Part shown: in pieces, positions 9,018-18,542 of the stretch | Layout of the letters: every line of letters begins with the position of its first letter | Position numbering within the stretch: the first letter of the stretch is position 1 | From: Myxococcales bacterium | GTDB lineage: Bacteria > Myxococcota_A > Polyangia > Polyangiales > Polyangiaceae | Assembly (NCBI GenBank): GCA_016212965.1 | Contig: JACRDA010000276.1 | Location: 83,967-147,966 of the forward strand | Direction of reading: 5' to 3' | DNA: 64,000 bases | Program-made: the position numbers and the translations under genes | The notes under the pieces: model-generated | The model's database searches: none | What the model was told of the DNA's origin: nothing | The model's input: only the letters and a program-made list of their open reading frames with translations

Positions 9018-9500
9018 ATGCGCCCTGCTTCGCGCATCTGCTGCGTGGCTCTGCTGGTCGGCGCGACCGCCGCGAGCGTGGGCACCGGCTGCGGCGCCTC
9101 GGCGCGCGACTACGCCGCGGCGGCCATCACCGCGGGCGTCGCGATTGCCGCCGCTGCCGTGAACCGCGCCGCCACCGACGAGTGCTGGGGGAACTGTGGC
9201 CGGGGCGAGCTCTGCGACCCCGTGAGCGGGCTCTGCGTGCCGGCACCACCGGAAGGTGTCGTGCTGGACCACGATCCGTGCGCCACCGCGGGGGTCGGGG
9301 GCGAGGGCGGCAGCGCCCGCGAGTGCGAGGCCGGGCCCGAGGACGCGCCCGCGCGCGCGCCCGAGACGGTGGGACCGGTCGACCGCGGCGCCCCGGTCGA
9401 CGGCACGCTCGCCGATCCGTGCCGCGGCCTCTGCTTCGCCGGCGAGCGCTGCACGGTCGAGAACGGTCGCGCGGACTGCGTGCCGGCGACGCCGCGCTGA
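9018..9500 (+). CDS. Cys-rich lipoprotein, unknown function
   Basis: 160 residues. MRPASRICCVALLVGATAAS precedes a plausible lipobox with Cys25 (VGTGC). After a short Ala-rich helix the mature part has two similar Cys modules: CWGNCGRGELCDPVSGLCVP and CRGLCFAGERCTVENGRADC (each about 20 residues), separated by an acidic Gly/Pro/Ala-rich spacer. This layout recurs in many myxobacterial surface lipoproteins. The ATG at 9018 is chosen over the ATG at 8991 because it places the basic n-region correctly. The gene lies divergent from the preceding lipoprotein and about 155 bp before tpiA. Function unknown. Confidence 0.75.
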   Translation: MRPASRICCVALLVGATAASVGTGCGASARDYAAAAITAGVAIAAAAVNRAATDECWGNCGRGELCDPVSGLCVPAPPEGVVLDHDPCATAGVGGEGGSARECEAGPEDAPARAPETVGPVDRGAPVDGTLADPCRGLCFAGERCTVENGRADCVPATPR

Positions 9501-9655
9501 GGAGAGCTCGGCCGCGGCCCTGGCGCGCGGCGCCCCTGGTGAGCCTCCCGGGCGTCGTCGGGCGTCGTCGGGGGGCTCGACATCCCGCCGCGAGCGCGCG
9601 ATGGTCTGCGCGGCCCGCGTCGCGTGACGCGGCAGGCACGCGAGCGGAGGACGAC

Positions 9656-10432
9656 GTGGCGCTACGTACACCCATCATCGCCGGCAACTGGAAGCTCCAC
9701 ATGGGTCCCGCCGCGGCGGGCGCGCTCGCGGGCTACCTGCGCGACGCGCTCGAGTCGGGCGCCGGCGCGGGGTCCGGGGGCGAGCTCGTCGTGTTCCCGA
9801 CCGCGCTCTCCATCCCCTCGGTCGTCGCCGCGCTCGCGGGCTCGGCCATCGCGGTCGGCATCCAGGAGGTAGCGGCCAAGCCCACGGGCGCGCTCACCGG
9901 CGCCAACTCGGCCGTGATGGCGCGCGAGGCCGGCTGCACCTGGATGCTGACGGGGCACTCGGAGCGCCGGCAGTTCTTCGCCGAGACGGACGAGGGCGTG
10001 CGCGACAAGGTCAAGGCCGGGCTCGCCGCGGGCCTGCGCGTGATGGTGTGCATCGGCGAGACGCTCGACGAGCGCAAGGCCGGGCGCGTCGAGGAGGTCA
10101 CGCGCCGACAGCTCGGCGTGGCGCTCCAAGGCGTGCCCGCGAGCGCGCTCGCCGAGCTCGCGGTGGCCTACGAGCCGGTGTGGGCGATCGGGACGGGCGT
10201 CACGGCGACGCCGGAGCAGGCCGAGGAGGCGCACGCCTCGATCCGCGCCTACCTGCGCACGCTCTACCCCGCCGAGGCGGACGCGCTGCGCCTGCTCTAC
10301 GGCGGGAGCGTGAAGGCCGACAACGCGGCGACCCTGCTCGGGCAGCCCGACATCGACGGCGCGCTCGTCGGCGGGGCGAGCCTCGAGGTCGCCTCGTTCG
10401 CGGCGATCGTCGGCGCGGCGGGGGCGGCGTGA
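9656..10432 (+). CDS. tpiA: triosephosphate isomerase
   Basis: Cytosolic glycolytic enzyme interconverting dihydroxyacetone phosphate and glyceraldehyde 3-phosphate. 258 residues, the usual length. Catalytic residues are all present: N11 and K13 in AGNWK, H101 in TGHSERR, E173 in AYEPVWAIGTG, then the phosphate-binding LLYGGSVKADN near residue 220 and GALVGGASL at the C terminus. The GTG start at 9656 is preceded by GAGCGGAGG. It stands alone here; in many bacteria gapA and pgk precede tpiA, but no such genes are in the window. A perfect hairpin follows 25 bases after the stop. Confidence 0.97.
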   Translation: MALRTPIIAGNWKLHMGPAAAGALAGYLRDALESGAGAGSGGELVVFPTALSIPSVVAALAGSAIAVGIQEVAAKPTGALTGANSAVMAREAGCTWMLTGHSERRQFFAETDEGVRDKVKAGLAAGLRVMVCIGETLDERKAGRVEEVTRRQLGVALQGVPASALAELAVAYEPVWAIGTGVTATPEQAEEAHASIRAYLRTLYPAEADALRLLYGGSVKADNAATLLGQPDIDGALVGGASLEVASFAAIVGAAGAA

Positions 10433-10457
10433 GCGTCTAGCCCGGTCCGACGCGCGA

Positions 10458-10474
10458 GCACGTCACCGACGTGC
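10458..10474 (+). terminator. hairpin after tpiA, possible terminator
   Basis: A perfect 7-bp inverted repeat with a 3-base loop (GCACGTC-ACC-GACGTGC) lies 25 bases after the tpiA stop. No U-tract follows, so it may act only as a pausing or Rho-assisted site. Confidence 0.35.
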
Positions 10475-10541
10475 GGCGTGGGCCGCGCGAGCTTGCCGAG
10501 CGAGGTCGCGATGTGGTGACCTTGGATCGGGACGAGGACGC

Positions 10542-13500
10542 GTGACGCAGCACCCCGGCCGCTGGCAAGCTCTCGAGCTCGACGACAATCTCCTGCTCGG
10601 CGGGCGTTTCGCCGTGGAGCGCATCGCGAGCGCGGGCGCGAGCACGCTCGTGCTCGTCGCGCGCCAGGCGAGCGGCAGCCCGTGCGCCATCACGGTGTTG
10701 CGGCCCGAGCTCGGACCGACCGGGCCGCACGCGGACTGCTTCGTGGCGCAGGCCGAGCGGCTGGCGAAGGTCGCCTCGGACCACGTGCTCGGGGTCCTCG
10801 AGGTGAGCCGCCTGCCGAGCGGTCTGCCCTTCGCGGTGAGCGAGGAGCTCCCGACCCCGAGCCTGCGCGACCAGCTCATGCTGCGCGGGCCGTTGTCGCT
10901 GGCGCGCGTCGTGAGCCACCTCGGCGCGGTGTGCGACGGCCTCGCGGCCGCGCACGCGCAAGGCGCCGTCCACGGTCACCTCGGGCCCGAGCGCATCCTG
11001 CTCGGTCAGCGCGGTGACGGCACCGTGCAGCTCAAGCTCTCGGACTTCGGGCTCGGCCTCGCGCGGCTCGGTCCGCCGGCGCCCAGGGCCGAGGACGAGC
11101 TGCCCGAGCGCGCGCTCGCCGCGCGCCACCTCGCACCCGAGCAGCTCTCCCTCGCCGTGGCGGCCGACGTGCGCTGCGACGTGTGGGGGATCGGCGTGCT
11201 CCTCCACGAGCTCTGCCTGGGCACGAGCCCGTTCGCCGCGGCGACCTTCGAGGCGGTGGCCGCCAAGGTGAAGGGCGCCGAGCCACCGCGGCTCCGCACG
11301 GTGCGCAACGACGTGCCCGCAGCGCTCGAGGAGCTCGTCGCCGAGTGCCTCGACAAGCAACCGGAGCGACGCCTGCAGCGCGTCGCCCTCATCGGGGCGC
11401 GGCTGCGCAAGATCGCCTTCGAAGTGGACCGTGCACCCCGTCGCCCCTCGCCCGGGAGCGTGCGCGCCGTCGCGCCCGCCGCGGCCCCCGAGACCGTGCG
11501 CTCCGGCGGTGCCGCGCGCAGGGAGCCGCCGCCCGCGGCCGAGCGCGAAATCCTCTCGCGGGTGCGGGTCGTGGCCGTGCGCGCCCCGGCGGGCGGGGCG
11601 GTGGCCGAGCGCGAGCGCGCGCCGCGACCGGCCGCCTCTCGCGGGGTGCTGCCGCCCGCGTCGGGACCGCCCGTCGACGCCCCGAGCCCGGCCGAGCGGC
11701 GCGACCCTACCCCAAGGCCACCCACCGCTGCCGAGCGGACGGCGGAGCGGCCCTTCGGGCGCTACGTGCTCGAGCGCCGCATCGCCGTGAGCCGCGCGGC
11801 CGAGGTGTTCCTGGCGCGCCCGCGCGAGGGCCGCGCGCCGGCGCCCACGCTCGTCGTCAAGCGCCCATGGGGGGACGCCGAGTTCGATCTCGAGCGCTTG
11901 CGGCTCGAGGTGGTGCGCTCGCAGGTGGCGCCCCATCCGCACCTCGCGACGATCTACGAGCTCGGCCTCGTCGAGGCCGTGCCGTACCTCGCGATGGAGC
12001 TCGTCGACGGAGTCGACTGCCGGCGCCTCATGCGCCACGCCGAGGAGCTCGGCCGTCGCTTGCCGGTCGAGGTGGCCGTGTACGTCGCGCGGCGGGTGGC
12101 GGACGGGCTCGCCGCGATGCACACCGCCACCGACCAGCGCGGCGTCCCGCTCTGCCTCGTGCACGGGGCCGTGGCGCCGTCGAGTGTCTACCTGTCCTGC
12201 GACGGCGAGGTGAAGCTCGCCAACCGCTCGCTCGCGCCGCGCTCCCAGGAGCTCGGCGAGCGCGCCGGTGCGGGGAAATTCGACTACCAGTCGCCGGAGG
12301 AGCTCGCCGACGAGCCCGTCGACCACCGCGCCGACATCTTCGCGCTCGGCGTGCTCCTCGCCGAGATGCTCATCGGCGAGCGACTCTTTCCGGGCAAGGG
12401 CGTGGACGTCCTGTCCGCGATCCAGAGCGCGCACATCGAGCCGCTCACGCGTGCCGCCGCGTCCCTGCCCGAGGGGCTCTACGAGGTGTGCGCGCGCGCG
12501 CTCGCGCGCCGCCCGGTCGATCGCTACCAGGGCGCCACCGACCTCGAGCGGGCGCTCGCGCGCTTCGAGGCGCGCGACGGCCAGAGCGGGCTCGGCGCCC
12601 TGTGCGACTGGGTCGGCGGCGCGCGCGACGCCGAGCCCGTCGAGGCACCGACGTCGCGGGCGTCGCTCGCCCCGCCCGAACGCACGGCGACGCTGTCGCT
12701 GCACGAGGAGGTCGAGCACGCGCGCAGCCACCCGCCGCGGAGCGAGCCGCCGTCGGGACTGCGCCTGCGCCTCGCGGCCGACGGCGCCGTGTGCGAGGTG
12801 ACCTACGCCGATCTCGTCGAGCGCATTGCCACCGGCGTGCTCGGCGCCGACGACGAGACGACCTACGATGCGTCGTCGTTCCGCCCCATCGGCGTGGTGC
12901 CCCAGCTGGCGCGCCACCTGCGCAGCCTGCCCGAGGCGAGCACCGAGGGCCTGGAGCGCGTCTTCCCCGAGCACACCTACGCGCTCGGCAAGAGCTCGAT
13001 GCTGCAGGTGCTGGGCGAGATGCGCCAAGCGGCGGCGACCGCCCTGTTGCTCGCCGAGACGGGCGGCGCCGACGCGCTCCGTCGCAAGGAGATCTACCTG
13101 CAGAACGGGCGGCTCCACAGCGCCACCTCGAGCGAGCGCGACGAGCTGCTCGGCGAGTGCCTGGTGCGGCTCGGCGAGATCGACCGCGCCGAGCTCGATC
13201 TCGCCCTCGCCGTCCTGCCGAGCTTCGAGGGGCGCATCGGCGACGCGCTCATCGGCCTCGGGCTCGTCGAAGCACGCGACGTGTTTCGCGCCATCCGCGA
13301 CCAGGGACGCGACCGCCTCGCGGCGCTCTTCGCGTGGCGCGAAGGCAAGGTGCGCGTGTACCTCGGCCGCCGGCCGCCGAGCGCGCCGTTCGACCTCGAC
13401 CTCGACCTCACCTTCCCGATGGTGGCCGGAGCGCTGATCGAGACCGGCCACGAGCCGGAGGCGTTGCTGCCCGCGCGCGGCACGCCCGTCGCGCGCGGCG

Positions 13501-13724
13501 CCCGGCTGCCGAGCGCCGACGGCGACGCCGAGGAGCTGCGCGCCGTCCACCCCGCGGTGCGCGTCGTGGCCGAGCAGCTGTCCGAGGGACTGTTACTGGG
13601 CGATCTGCTGGTCCGCGCGGAGCGCGCGGGGCTGTCCCACGGGGACGCTTGTGCAGCGGTGGCGACGGCGCGGGCGCTGCGCTGGGTGTCGTTTCGCGAC
13701 CACACTCGCCAGGGCCGGGTGTGA
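10542..13724 (+). CDS. tandem pseudokinase protein with C-terminal DUF4388-like region
   Basis: 1060 residues with two protein-kinase folds that both look catalytically dead. Domain 1 (about 20-290): the VAIK lysine is T51 (CAITVL), the HRD motif is H144-G-H146, the catalytic-loop Asn is R151; DFG (SDFGLG) and APEQ remain. Domain 2 (about 404-680): K440 (LVVK) remains, but HRD is HGA (541-543), the loop Asn is S548, and DFG is replaced by NRS. A Pro/Arg-rich linker separates the two. The C-terminal part (about 745-1045) contains LGEMRQAAATALLLAETGG, KEIYLQNGRLHSA and LGECLVRLGEIDRAELDLAL, resembling DUF4388/PATAN-type domains of myxobacterial signalling proteins. Probably a cytosolic scaffold or regulator rather than an enzyme. 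It stands alone. Confidence 0.82.
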   Translation: MTQHPGRWQALELDDNLLLGGRFAVERIASAGASTLVLVARQASGSPCAITVLRPELGPTGPHADCFVAQAERLAKVASDHVLGVLEVSRLPSGLPFAVSEELPTPSLRDQLMLRGPLSLARVVSHLGAVCDGLAAAHAQGAVHGHLGPERILLGQRGDGTVQLKLSDFGLGLARLGPPAPRAEDELPERALAARHLAPEQLSLAVAADVRCDVWGIGVLLHELCLGTSPFAAATFEAVAAKVKGAEPPRLRTVRNDVPAALEELVAECLDKQPERRLQRVALIGARLRKIAFEVDRAPRRPSPGSVRAVAPAAAPETVRSGGAARREPPPAAEREILSRVRVVAVRAPAGGAVAERERAPRPAASRGVLPPASGPPVDAPSPAERRDPTPRPPTAAERTAERPFGRYVLERRIAVSRAAEVFLARPREGRAPAPTLVVKRPWGDAEFDLERLRLEVVRSQVAPHPHLATIYELGLVEAVPYLAMELVDGVDCRRLMRHAEELGRRLPVEVAVYVARRVADGLAAMHTATDQRGVPLCLVHGAVAPSSVYLSCDGEVKLANRSLAPRSQELGERAGAGKFDYQSPEELADEPVDHRADIFALGVLLAEMLIGERLFPGKGVDVLSAIQSAHIEPLTRAAASLPEGLYEVCARALARRPVDRYQGATDLERALARFEARDGQSGLGALCDWVGGARDAEPVEAPTSRASLAPPERTATLSLHEEVEHARSHPPRSEPPSGLRLRLAADGAVCEVTYADLVERIATGVLGADDETTYDASSFRPIGVVPQLARHLRSLPEASTEGLERVFPEHTYALGKSSMLQVLGEMRQAAATALLLAETGGADALRRKEIYLQNGRLHSATSSERDELLGECLVRLGEIDRAELDLALAVLPSFEGRIGDALIGLGLVEARDVFRAIRDQGRDRLAALFAWREGKVRVYLGRRPPSAPFDLDLDLTFPMVAGALIETGHEPEALLPARGTPVARGARLPSADGDAEELRAVHPAVRVVAEQLSEGLLLGDLLVRAERAGLSHGDACAAVATARALRWVSFRDHTRQGRV

Positions 13725-13839
13725 CTCGGCGGCACGCGCGGGGTTAGGAATCTGACGCCGGCGCGCCCGAGCGCCCGCGCCCCGGCGGAATCGTTGGGGG
13801 TCCAGCGGGGCACCGCTCTTGCACGCACTCGCGGTCGCC

Positions 13840-14163
13840 ATGCCGCGCCTCTTGCCCGCCGCCACGGTGCTCTCGTTGCTCGGTGCGCTCTCGGTCGGGT
13901 CGGCCGCGGGATGCGCCGCCACGGTCGAGGTCGAAGGGGAGGCCGAGCTCGGCGAGGGCGTCACGGGGGGCGACGGCAGCGGCTGCGTCGCCTGCACCGA
14001 GGGCGACTGCGGGCTCTGCTACGACCCGGCCTCGAGCCTGCTCATCTACCGCTGTCCGACGCAGGTGTTTCCGGCCGGGGTCGAGGCGTGCACCCAGACC
14101 GGGAGCCTCTTCCAGGAGCCCGGGGGCGAGTACTACGTCTGCTGGCGCTGCGGGCCCCTGTAG
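13840..14163 (+). CDS. small Cys-rich lipoprotein
   Basis: 107 residues from the ATG at 13840 (a TTG at 13819 in the same frame is also possible). MPRLLPAATVLSLLGALSVG then SAAGC gives a lipoprotein signal with Cys25. The mature part is short, with an acidic spacer (EVEGEAELGEG) and Cys pairs in CVACTEGDCGLCYD, RCPT, ACTQ and CWRCGPL, suggesting a disulfide-stabilised or metal-binding fold. Not recognised. It lies between the pseudokinase gene and the DUF1622 gene, all in the same direction. Confidence 0.65.
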   Translation: MPRLLPAATVLSLLGALSVGSAAGCAATVEVEGEAELGEGVTGGDGSGCVACTEGDCGLCYDPASSLLIYRCPTQVFPAGVEACTQTGSLFQEPGGEYYVCWRCGPL

Positions 14164-14213
14164 TCGCGCGAGGGTCCGGCGTCTTGCGCCCGCGCAAGTA
14201 GCGGCGCCCCGGG

Positions 14214-14606
14214 ATGGCTACCCTTGGGGGCGTGTGGCTCGGCCTCACCGCCCCGCTCTTCCCGCCGCCCGAGGGCGGCGCCGTCGAGGAGACGGTCGTC
14301 GCGGCCGTGCAATGGCTGCGGCTGGCGGTCGAGCTCGTCGGTGCGGCGGTCGTGCTGGCGGGCCTCGTCGCCGTCGGGCGGGTGCTCGTCCGCGGTGCCC
14401 TCGCGCGGGCGGGCGCGCGCACGTACTCCGACGCGCGCCTCACGCTCGCGCGCTTTCTCGCGCTTGCGCTCGAGTTCCAGCTCGGCGCGGACATCCTGTC
14501 GACCGCGGTCGCCCCGAGCTGGGACCAGATCGGCAAGCTCGGAGCCATCGCGATCATCCGCACGGCACTCAACTACTTCCTGCGGCGCGAGATGCACGAG
14601 GCGTGA
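14214..14606 (+). CDS. DUF1622 family membrane protein
   Basis: 130 residues with three hydrophobic segments: about 30-55 (VVAAVQWLRLAVELVGAAVV), 77-95 and 105-122. The C-terminal signature LEFQLGADILSTAVAP, followed by WDQIGKLGAIAIIRTALNYFL, is the hallmark of DUF1622, a small inner-membrane family of unknown function found next to diverse genes. The start is uncertain: ATG 14214 is used, and a GTG at 14232 in frame is possible. No operon partner is evident. Confident on family, none on function. Confidence 0.82.
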   Translation: MATLGGVWLGLTAPLFPPPEGGAVEETVVAAVQWLRLAVELVGAAVVLAGLVAVGRVLVRGALARAGARTYSDARLTLARFLALALEFQLGADILSTAVAPSWDQIGKLGAIAIIRTALNYFLRREMHEA

Positions 14607-14652
14607 CGCCCGCGTGGTCGGCCGGAGGGTCGACGAGTCGAGGGGCGCACCG

Positions 14653-15396
14653 TCAGCTTCGAAACGCCTGCGTGTGCGGGCTCGTCGTCGCCTCGTCCAC
14701 GCGCAAGAGCCACGCGGTGAGCCGCGGGTGCTTGCGCACGATGGCCGCGGCCTCGGGGGTCGCCTCGGTGACGGCGACCGCCCGGAGCGGCGCGAAGACG
14801 GCGAGGTCGGCGCCGGTGAGCGCCCGACCGGCGAGGAACGGCCCCTCTTCGAGCAGGGTGTCGAGCATCCGCGCGTGCTCGTCGAGCCCCTCGAGCACCT
14901 GCTCGGCGCTCAGCCGGCCGATGCCCTGGCCGTGGAGCTGGCCGAGCACGCTCCGCCGGATCACGCCCGGCACGAACCAGCGGAGGGGGGCCGGCATCCG
15001 GCCGAAGGCCCGCGCCCGGAACGGCTCGAAGTTGGTGTCGACCGCCCAGCGCTGTTGGACGGCGAACCAGTAGAGCGACTCGTCGGCCCAGTCCTCGAGC
15101 AGCCGGGCCCGCGCGCGCGCCACGGCGTCGTCGGGCCAGAGCGGCGGCGACGGGTGGCGGGCGTCGACGAACGCGAAGATGCGCGACGAGTCGGTGACGA
15201 GCTCGTCGTCGTACCCGAGCACGGGGACCTTGCGCGTCCGCGGGCTGATGCGCTTCATGACGCCCGGGCCCGCGACGTCGTGCGTCGCGTACTCGAGCCC
15301 CTTGTAGCCGAGCAAGCGGTGCACCTTCACGCAGAAGGGCGAGCCCGACTCGACGCCGACATCGGCCGCGTACTGGTAGAGGACGATCTTGGGCAT
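14653..15396 (-). CDS. glutathione S-transferase family protein
   Basis: 247 residues. N-terminal thioredoxin-like domain: MPKIVLYQYAADVGVESGSP then FCVKVHRLL, with KVPVLGYDDELVTDSSRIFAFVD supplying the cis-Pro and the glutathione-binding acidic-Ser pair (D-S-S). The C-terminal all-helical domain includes FLAGRALTGADLAVFAPL, the GST N-capping box and hydrophobic staple region (T-G-A-D). Probably a cytosolic glutathione-dependent transferase or peroxidase of unknown substrate. The ATG at 15396 is chosen because the thioredoxin strand starts there; an in-frame extension to 15438 adds 14 unlikely residues. Convergent with the DUF1622 gene, divergent from the molybdenum hydroxylase genes. Confidence 0.85.
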   Translation of the reverse strand: MPKIVLYQYAADVGVESGSPFCVKVHRLLGYKGLEYATHDVAGPGVMKRISPRTRKVPVLGYDDELVTDSSRIFAFVDARHPSPPLWPDDAVARARARLLEDWADESLYWFAVQQRWAVDTNFEPFRARAFGRMPAPLRWFVPGVIRRSVLGQLHGQGIGRLSAEQVLEGLDEHARMLDTLLEEGPFLAGRALTGADLAVFAPLRAVAVTEATPEAAAIVRKHPRLTAWLLRVDEATTSPHTQAFRS

Positions 15397-15542
15397 GCGC
15401 TCGGGCCACGTCGTAGTCGAAGCGCCCGCCGCCTGCACGCTGCGCGCGCCCCGGCGCCGCCGGGCCCCCGCGCGTTCGTCCCGGGCCGTCGTGGCCGAAA
15501 CGGGGACGCGGGGGCGGCATGACCTCGTGCTATGGACGCGCC

Positions 15543-18542
15543 ATGGGGAAGCTGGAAACCCTCTCGCTCCGCGTCAACGGCGACGCGGTCACCGTCGCCG
15601 TGCGGGCCGGGCGCACGCTGCTCGAGCTCTTGCGCTACGACCTCGGGCTCACGGGCTCGAAGCAGGGCTGCGACAAGGGCGACTGCGGCGCCTGCACCGT
15701 GCTCGTCGACGGCCGGCCGGTCGCGAGCTGCATCACGCTCGCCCTCGACTGCGACGGCGCGAGCGTCGAGACCGTCGAGGGCCTGGCGCGCGGGAGCGAG
15801 CTGCACCCGCTCCAGGCCGCCTACGTCGCGCACGGCGCCTCGCAGTGCGGCTTCTGCTCGCCCGGCGTGCTCATGAGCGCCAAGGCCCTGCTCGATCGGA
15901 ATCCGCGTCCCACGCGCGACGCGATCAAGCACGCCCTGTCCGGGAACCTGTGCCGCTGCACCGGCTACACGAAGATCCTCGACGCGGTCGAGGCCGCCGC
16001 CGCGGCCCTCTCCGAGCCGCGCGCGCCCGCCGCCCCGGCGCCCGCCGGGGACGACGCGGACCCCGTGGCGGAGCCGGCCGTGCGCCCCGGCAACACCTCC
16101 GCCGCGCCGCCCTCGGCCGGCCTCGACCCCGGGGCCGTCGGGCGCGCACGGGCCCTCGCCGCCTCGGACCGCGAGCTCCTCGTGCTCGGCCAGCGTCGCG
16201 GGGGCGTCAGCGCCGCGAGCCACGCGACGGGGCGCACGCGCTACACCGACGACTACACCTTCCCGGGCATGCTGCACGCCAAGATCGTGCGCAGCCCCCA
16301 CGCGCACGCGCGCATCCTCGGCATCGACGCGACGGCGGCGCTCGCGCTCCCGGGCGTGCACGCGGTCATCACCGGGCGCGACATGCCCGTGCGCTACGGC
16401 GTCATCCCCTGGACGCCGGACGAGTACCCGCTCGCGCTCCACGAGGCGCTCTACGTGGGCGACGCCGTGGCGGCGGTCGCCGCCGTCGACGAGCTGACCG
16501 CCACGCGCGCCGCGCGCCTCGTGAAGGTGGACTACGAGATCTTGCCGGCCGTGCTCGACCCGGCGAGCGCGCTCCTGCCGGACGCGCCCAAGGTGAACCC
16601 GGCGGCGAAGAAGGGCAACGTCACGAAGCACGTGCACCTCGAGTTCGGCGACGTCGAGGCGGCGCTCGCCGCGAGCGATGTCGTCGTCGAGGGCGACTAC
16701 GTCTTCCACGGCTCGACCCACGTGCCCATCGAGCCGCACTGCGCCATCGGCATGGTGGAGCCGAACGGCGTCGTCACGGTGATCTCGGCGACGCAGGTGC
16801 CGCACTACCTGCACCGCGAGCTCGCGCGCGTGCTCGGCGTTCGCTACGACCGCGTGCGCGTCATCCAGCCGCCCGTGGGCGGCGCCTTCGGTGGCAAGAG
16901 CGAGCCCTTCGACCTCGAGTTCTGCGTCGCGAAGCTCGCCCAGCGGACGGGGCGGCCCGTGAAGATCCTCTACACGCGGGAAGAGGTCTTCTACGCGCAC
17001 CGCGGCCGGCACCCGATGCAGATGCATTACCGGCTCGGCGCCAAGAAGGACGGCACGCTCACGGGCTGCGACGCCCGGACACTCCTCGACGGGGGCGCCT
17101 ACGCCTCCTTCGGGCTCGTCACGGCCTACTACTCCGGGCAGCTCGTGGCGGCACCCGTGCGGCTCGCGGCCTACCGCTTCGACTCGACGCGCGTCTACAC
17201 GAACAAGCCCGCCAACGGCCCGAAGCGCGGCCACGGCAGCGTGCAGCCGCGCTTCGCCTTCGAGGTGAGCCTCGACAAGGTGGCCTGCGAGCTCGGGCTC
17301 GACCCCATCGAGCTGCGGCGGCGGAACCTGCTGCGTGCCGGTGAGCGCACGGTGAACGAGCTCCGCTTGCCCTCGACCGGCTTTGCCGAGTGCCTCGATC
17401 GCGTCGAGGCGGCGAGCGGCTGGCGCGACAAGTGGCGGAAGCTCCCCTACGGGCGTGGGGTTGGCGTCGCGGGCTCGTTCTACATCAGCGGCACGAACTA
17501 CCCGATCTACCCGAACGACATGCCGATGAGCGCGGTCGAGCTCCGCCTCGACCGCAGCGGGCGGGCGACGGTGTACGCGGGCGTGTCCGAGATCGGCCAG
17601 GGCACCGACTCGATGCTCGCGCTCATCGTCTGCGAGGAGCTCGGTCTCGAGCCCGAATCGGTGCGCGTGGTCACCGGCGACACGGATCTGACGCCCGTCG
17701 ACCTCGGCGCCTACTCGAGCCGCGTGACGCTGATGGCCGGCAACGCCTGTCTCATGGCGTGCCGCAAGCTCGGTGCGGCGGTGCGCTGGGCCGTGGCGAA
17801 GCGCTGGGAGTGCTCGCCGCGCGAGATCGTGCTCGCCGGTGGCTTCGCCATGCTGCGCCGCGACACGCGCCAGCTCGTCGAGGTCGCGGAGGCCTACCGC
17901 TGGGCCGAGACGGACGGCGGCACGCTGACGGCGGTCGGGCACTACCACGCGCCGAAGGAGGGCGTGCACGGCAGCTACCGCGGTGGCACCATCGGCGCCT
18001 CGCCGACCTACTCCTTCACGGCCCACGTCGTCGAGCTCGCGGTGGATCCGGAGACCGGTGTCGTGTCGGTCGGCAAGATCTGGGTGGCCCACGACTGCGG
18101 GCGCGCGTTGAATCCCGTCATCGTCGAGGGACAGATGGAAGGGGGCGCGTACATGGGCTTCGCCGAGGCGCTCTTCGAGGAGCAGGCCTATCGCGACGAC
18201 GGCCTGCACCTCGGGCCGAACCTGCTCGACTACCGCATCCCGACCACGCTCGACACGCCGGAGCTTCACTCGCTCATCGTCGAGTCCATCGACCCCGAGG
18301 GGCCGTACGGCGCGAAGGAGGCGGGCGAGGGGCCGCTCCACCCGTCGATCCCGGCGATCGCGAACGCCATCCACGACGCCGTGGGCGTGCGCCTCGACGC
18401 CTTGCCGTTCACGCCCGAGCGCGTGCGGGCGGCGCTCCGGGCGCACCCGGCGGCGTGGAAGGGCGTGGAGCCCCGCGCCGCCGCGGGTGTCGAGCGCCGC
18501 GAGGGCGGCACGCAGGAGGTGAGCCATGCTCGTCCTGCCTGA
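15543..18542 (+). CDS. 4-hydroxybenzoyl-CoA reductase-type molybdenum enzyme, fused gamma (2Fe-2S) and alpha (Mo) subunits
   Basis: 999-residue xanthine oxidase-family protein. Residues 1-155 are the small subunit with two [2Fe-2S] clusters: C43, C48, C51, C63 (plant-ferredoxin type) and C102, C105, C137, C139. A Pro/Ala-rich linker follows, then the molybdopterin subunit from about 220 to the end ([33 protein letters not shown]). The catalytic glutamate of the family is E929 in GAKEAGEG. In Thauera-type HcrABC these are separate subunits; here gamma and alpha are one chain. The FAD subunit gene starts 16 bases inside its 3' end. The family dehydroxylates or hydroxylates aromatic CoA thioesters or N-heterocycles with an MCD cofactor. 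4-Hydroxybenzoyl-CoA is the best guess only because of the partner subunit. Start: ATG 15543, no strong ribosome-binding site. Confidence 0.85.
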   Translation: MGKLETLSLRVNGDAVTVAVRAGRTLLELLRYDLGLTGSKQGCDKGDCGACTVLVDGRPVASCITLALDCDGASVETVEGLARGSELHPLQAAYVAHGASQCGFCSPGVLMSAKALLDRNPRPTRDAIKHALSGNLCRCTGYTKILDAVEAAAAALSEPRAPAAPAPAGDDADPVAEPAVRPGNTSAAPPSAGLDPGAVGRARALAASDRELLVLGQRRGGVSAASHATGRTRYTDDYTFPGMLHAKIVRSPHAHARILGIDATAALALPGVHAVITGRDMPVRYGVIPWTPDEYPLALHEALYVGDAVAAVAAVDELTATRAARLVKVDYEILPAVLDPASALLPDAPKVNPAAKKGNVTKHVHLEFGDVEAALAASDVVVEGDYVFHGSTHVPIEPHCAIGMVEPNGVVTVISATQVPHYLHRELARVLGVRYDRVRVIQPPVGGAFGGKSEPFDLEFCVAKLAQRTGRPVKILYTREEVFYAHRGRHPMQMHYRLGAKKDGTLTGCDARTLLDGGAYASFGLVTAYYSGQLVAAPVRLAAYRFDSTRVYTNKPANGPKRGHGSVQPRFAFEVSLDKVACELGLDPIELRRRNLLRAGERTVNELRLPSTGFAECLDRVEAASGWRDKWRKLPYGRGVGVAGSFYISGTNYPIYPNDMPMSAVELRLDRSGRATVYAGVSEIGQGTDSMLALIVCEELGLEPESVRVVTGDTDLTPVDLGAYSSRVTLMAGNACLMACRKLGAAVRWAVAKRWECSPREIVLAGGFAMLRRDTRQLVEVAEAYRWAETDGGTLTAVGHYHAPKEGVHGSYRGGTIGASPTYSFTAHVVELAVDPETGVVSVGKIWVAHDCGRALNPVIVEGQMEGGAYMGFAEALFEEQAYRDDGLHLGPNLLDYRIPTTLDTPELHSLIVESIDPEGPYGAKEAGEGPLHPSIPAIANAIHDAVGVRLDALPFTPERVRAALRAHPAAWKGVEPRAAAGVERREGGTQEVSHARPA

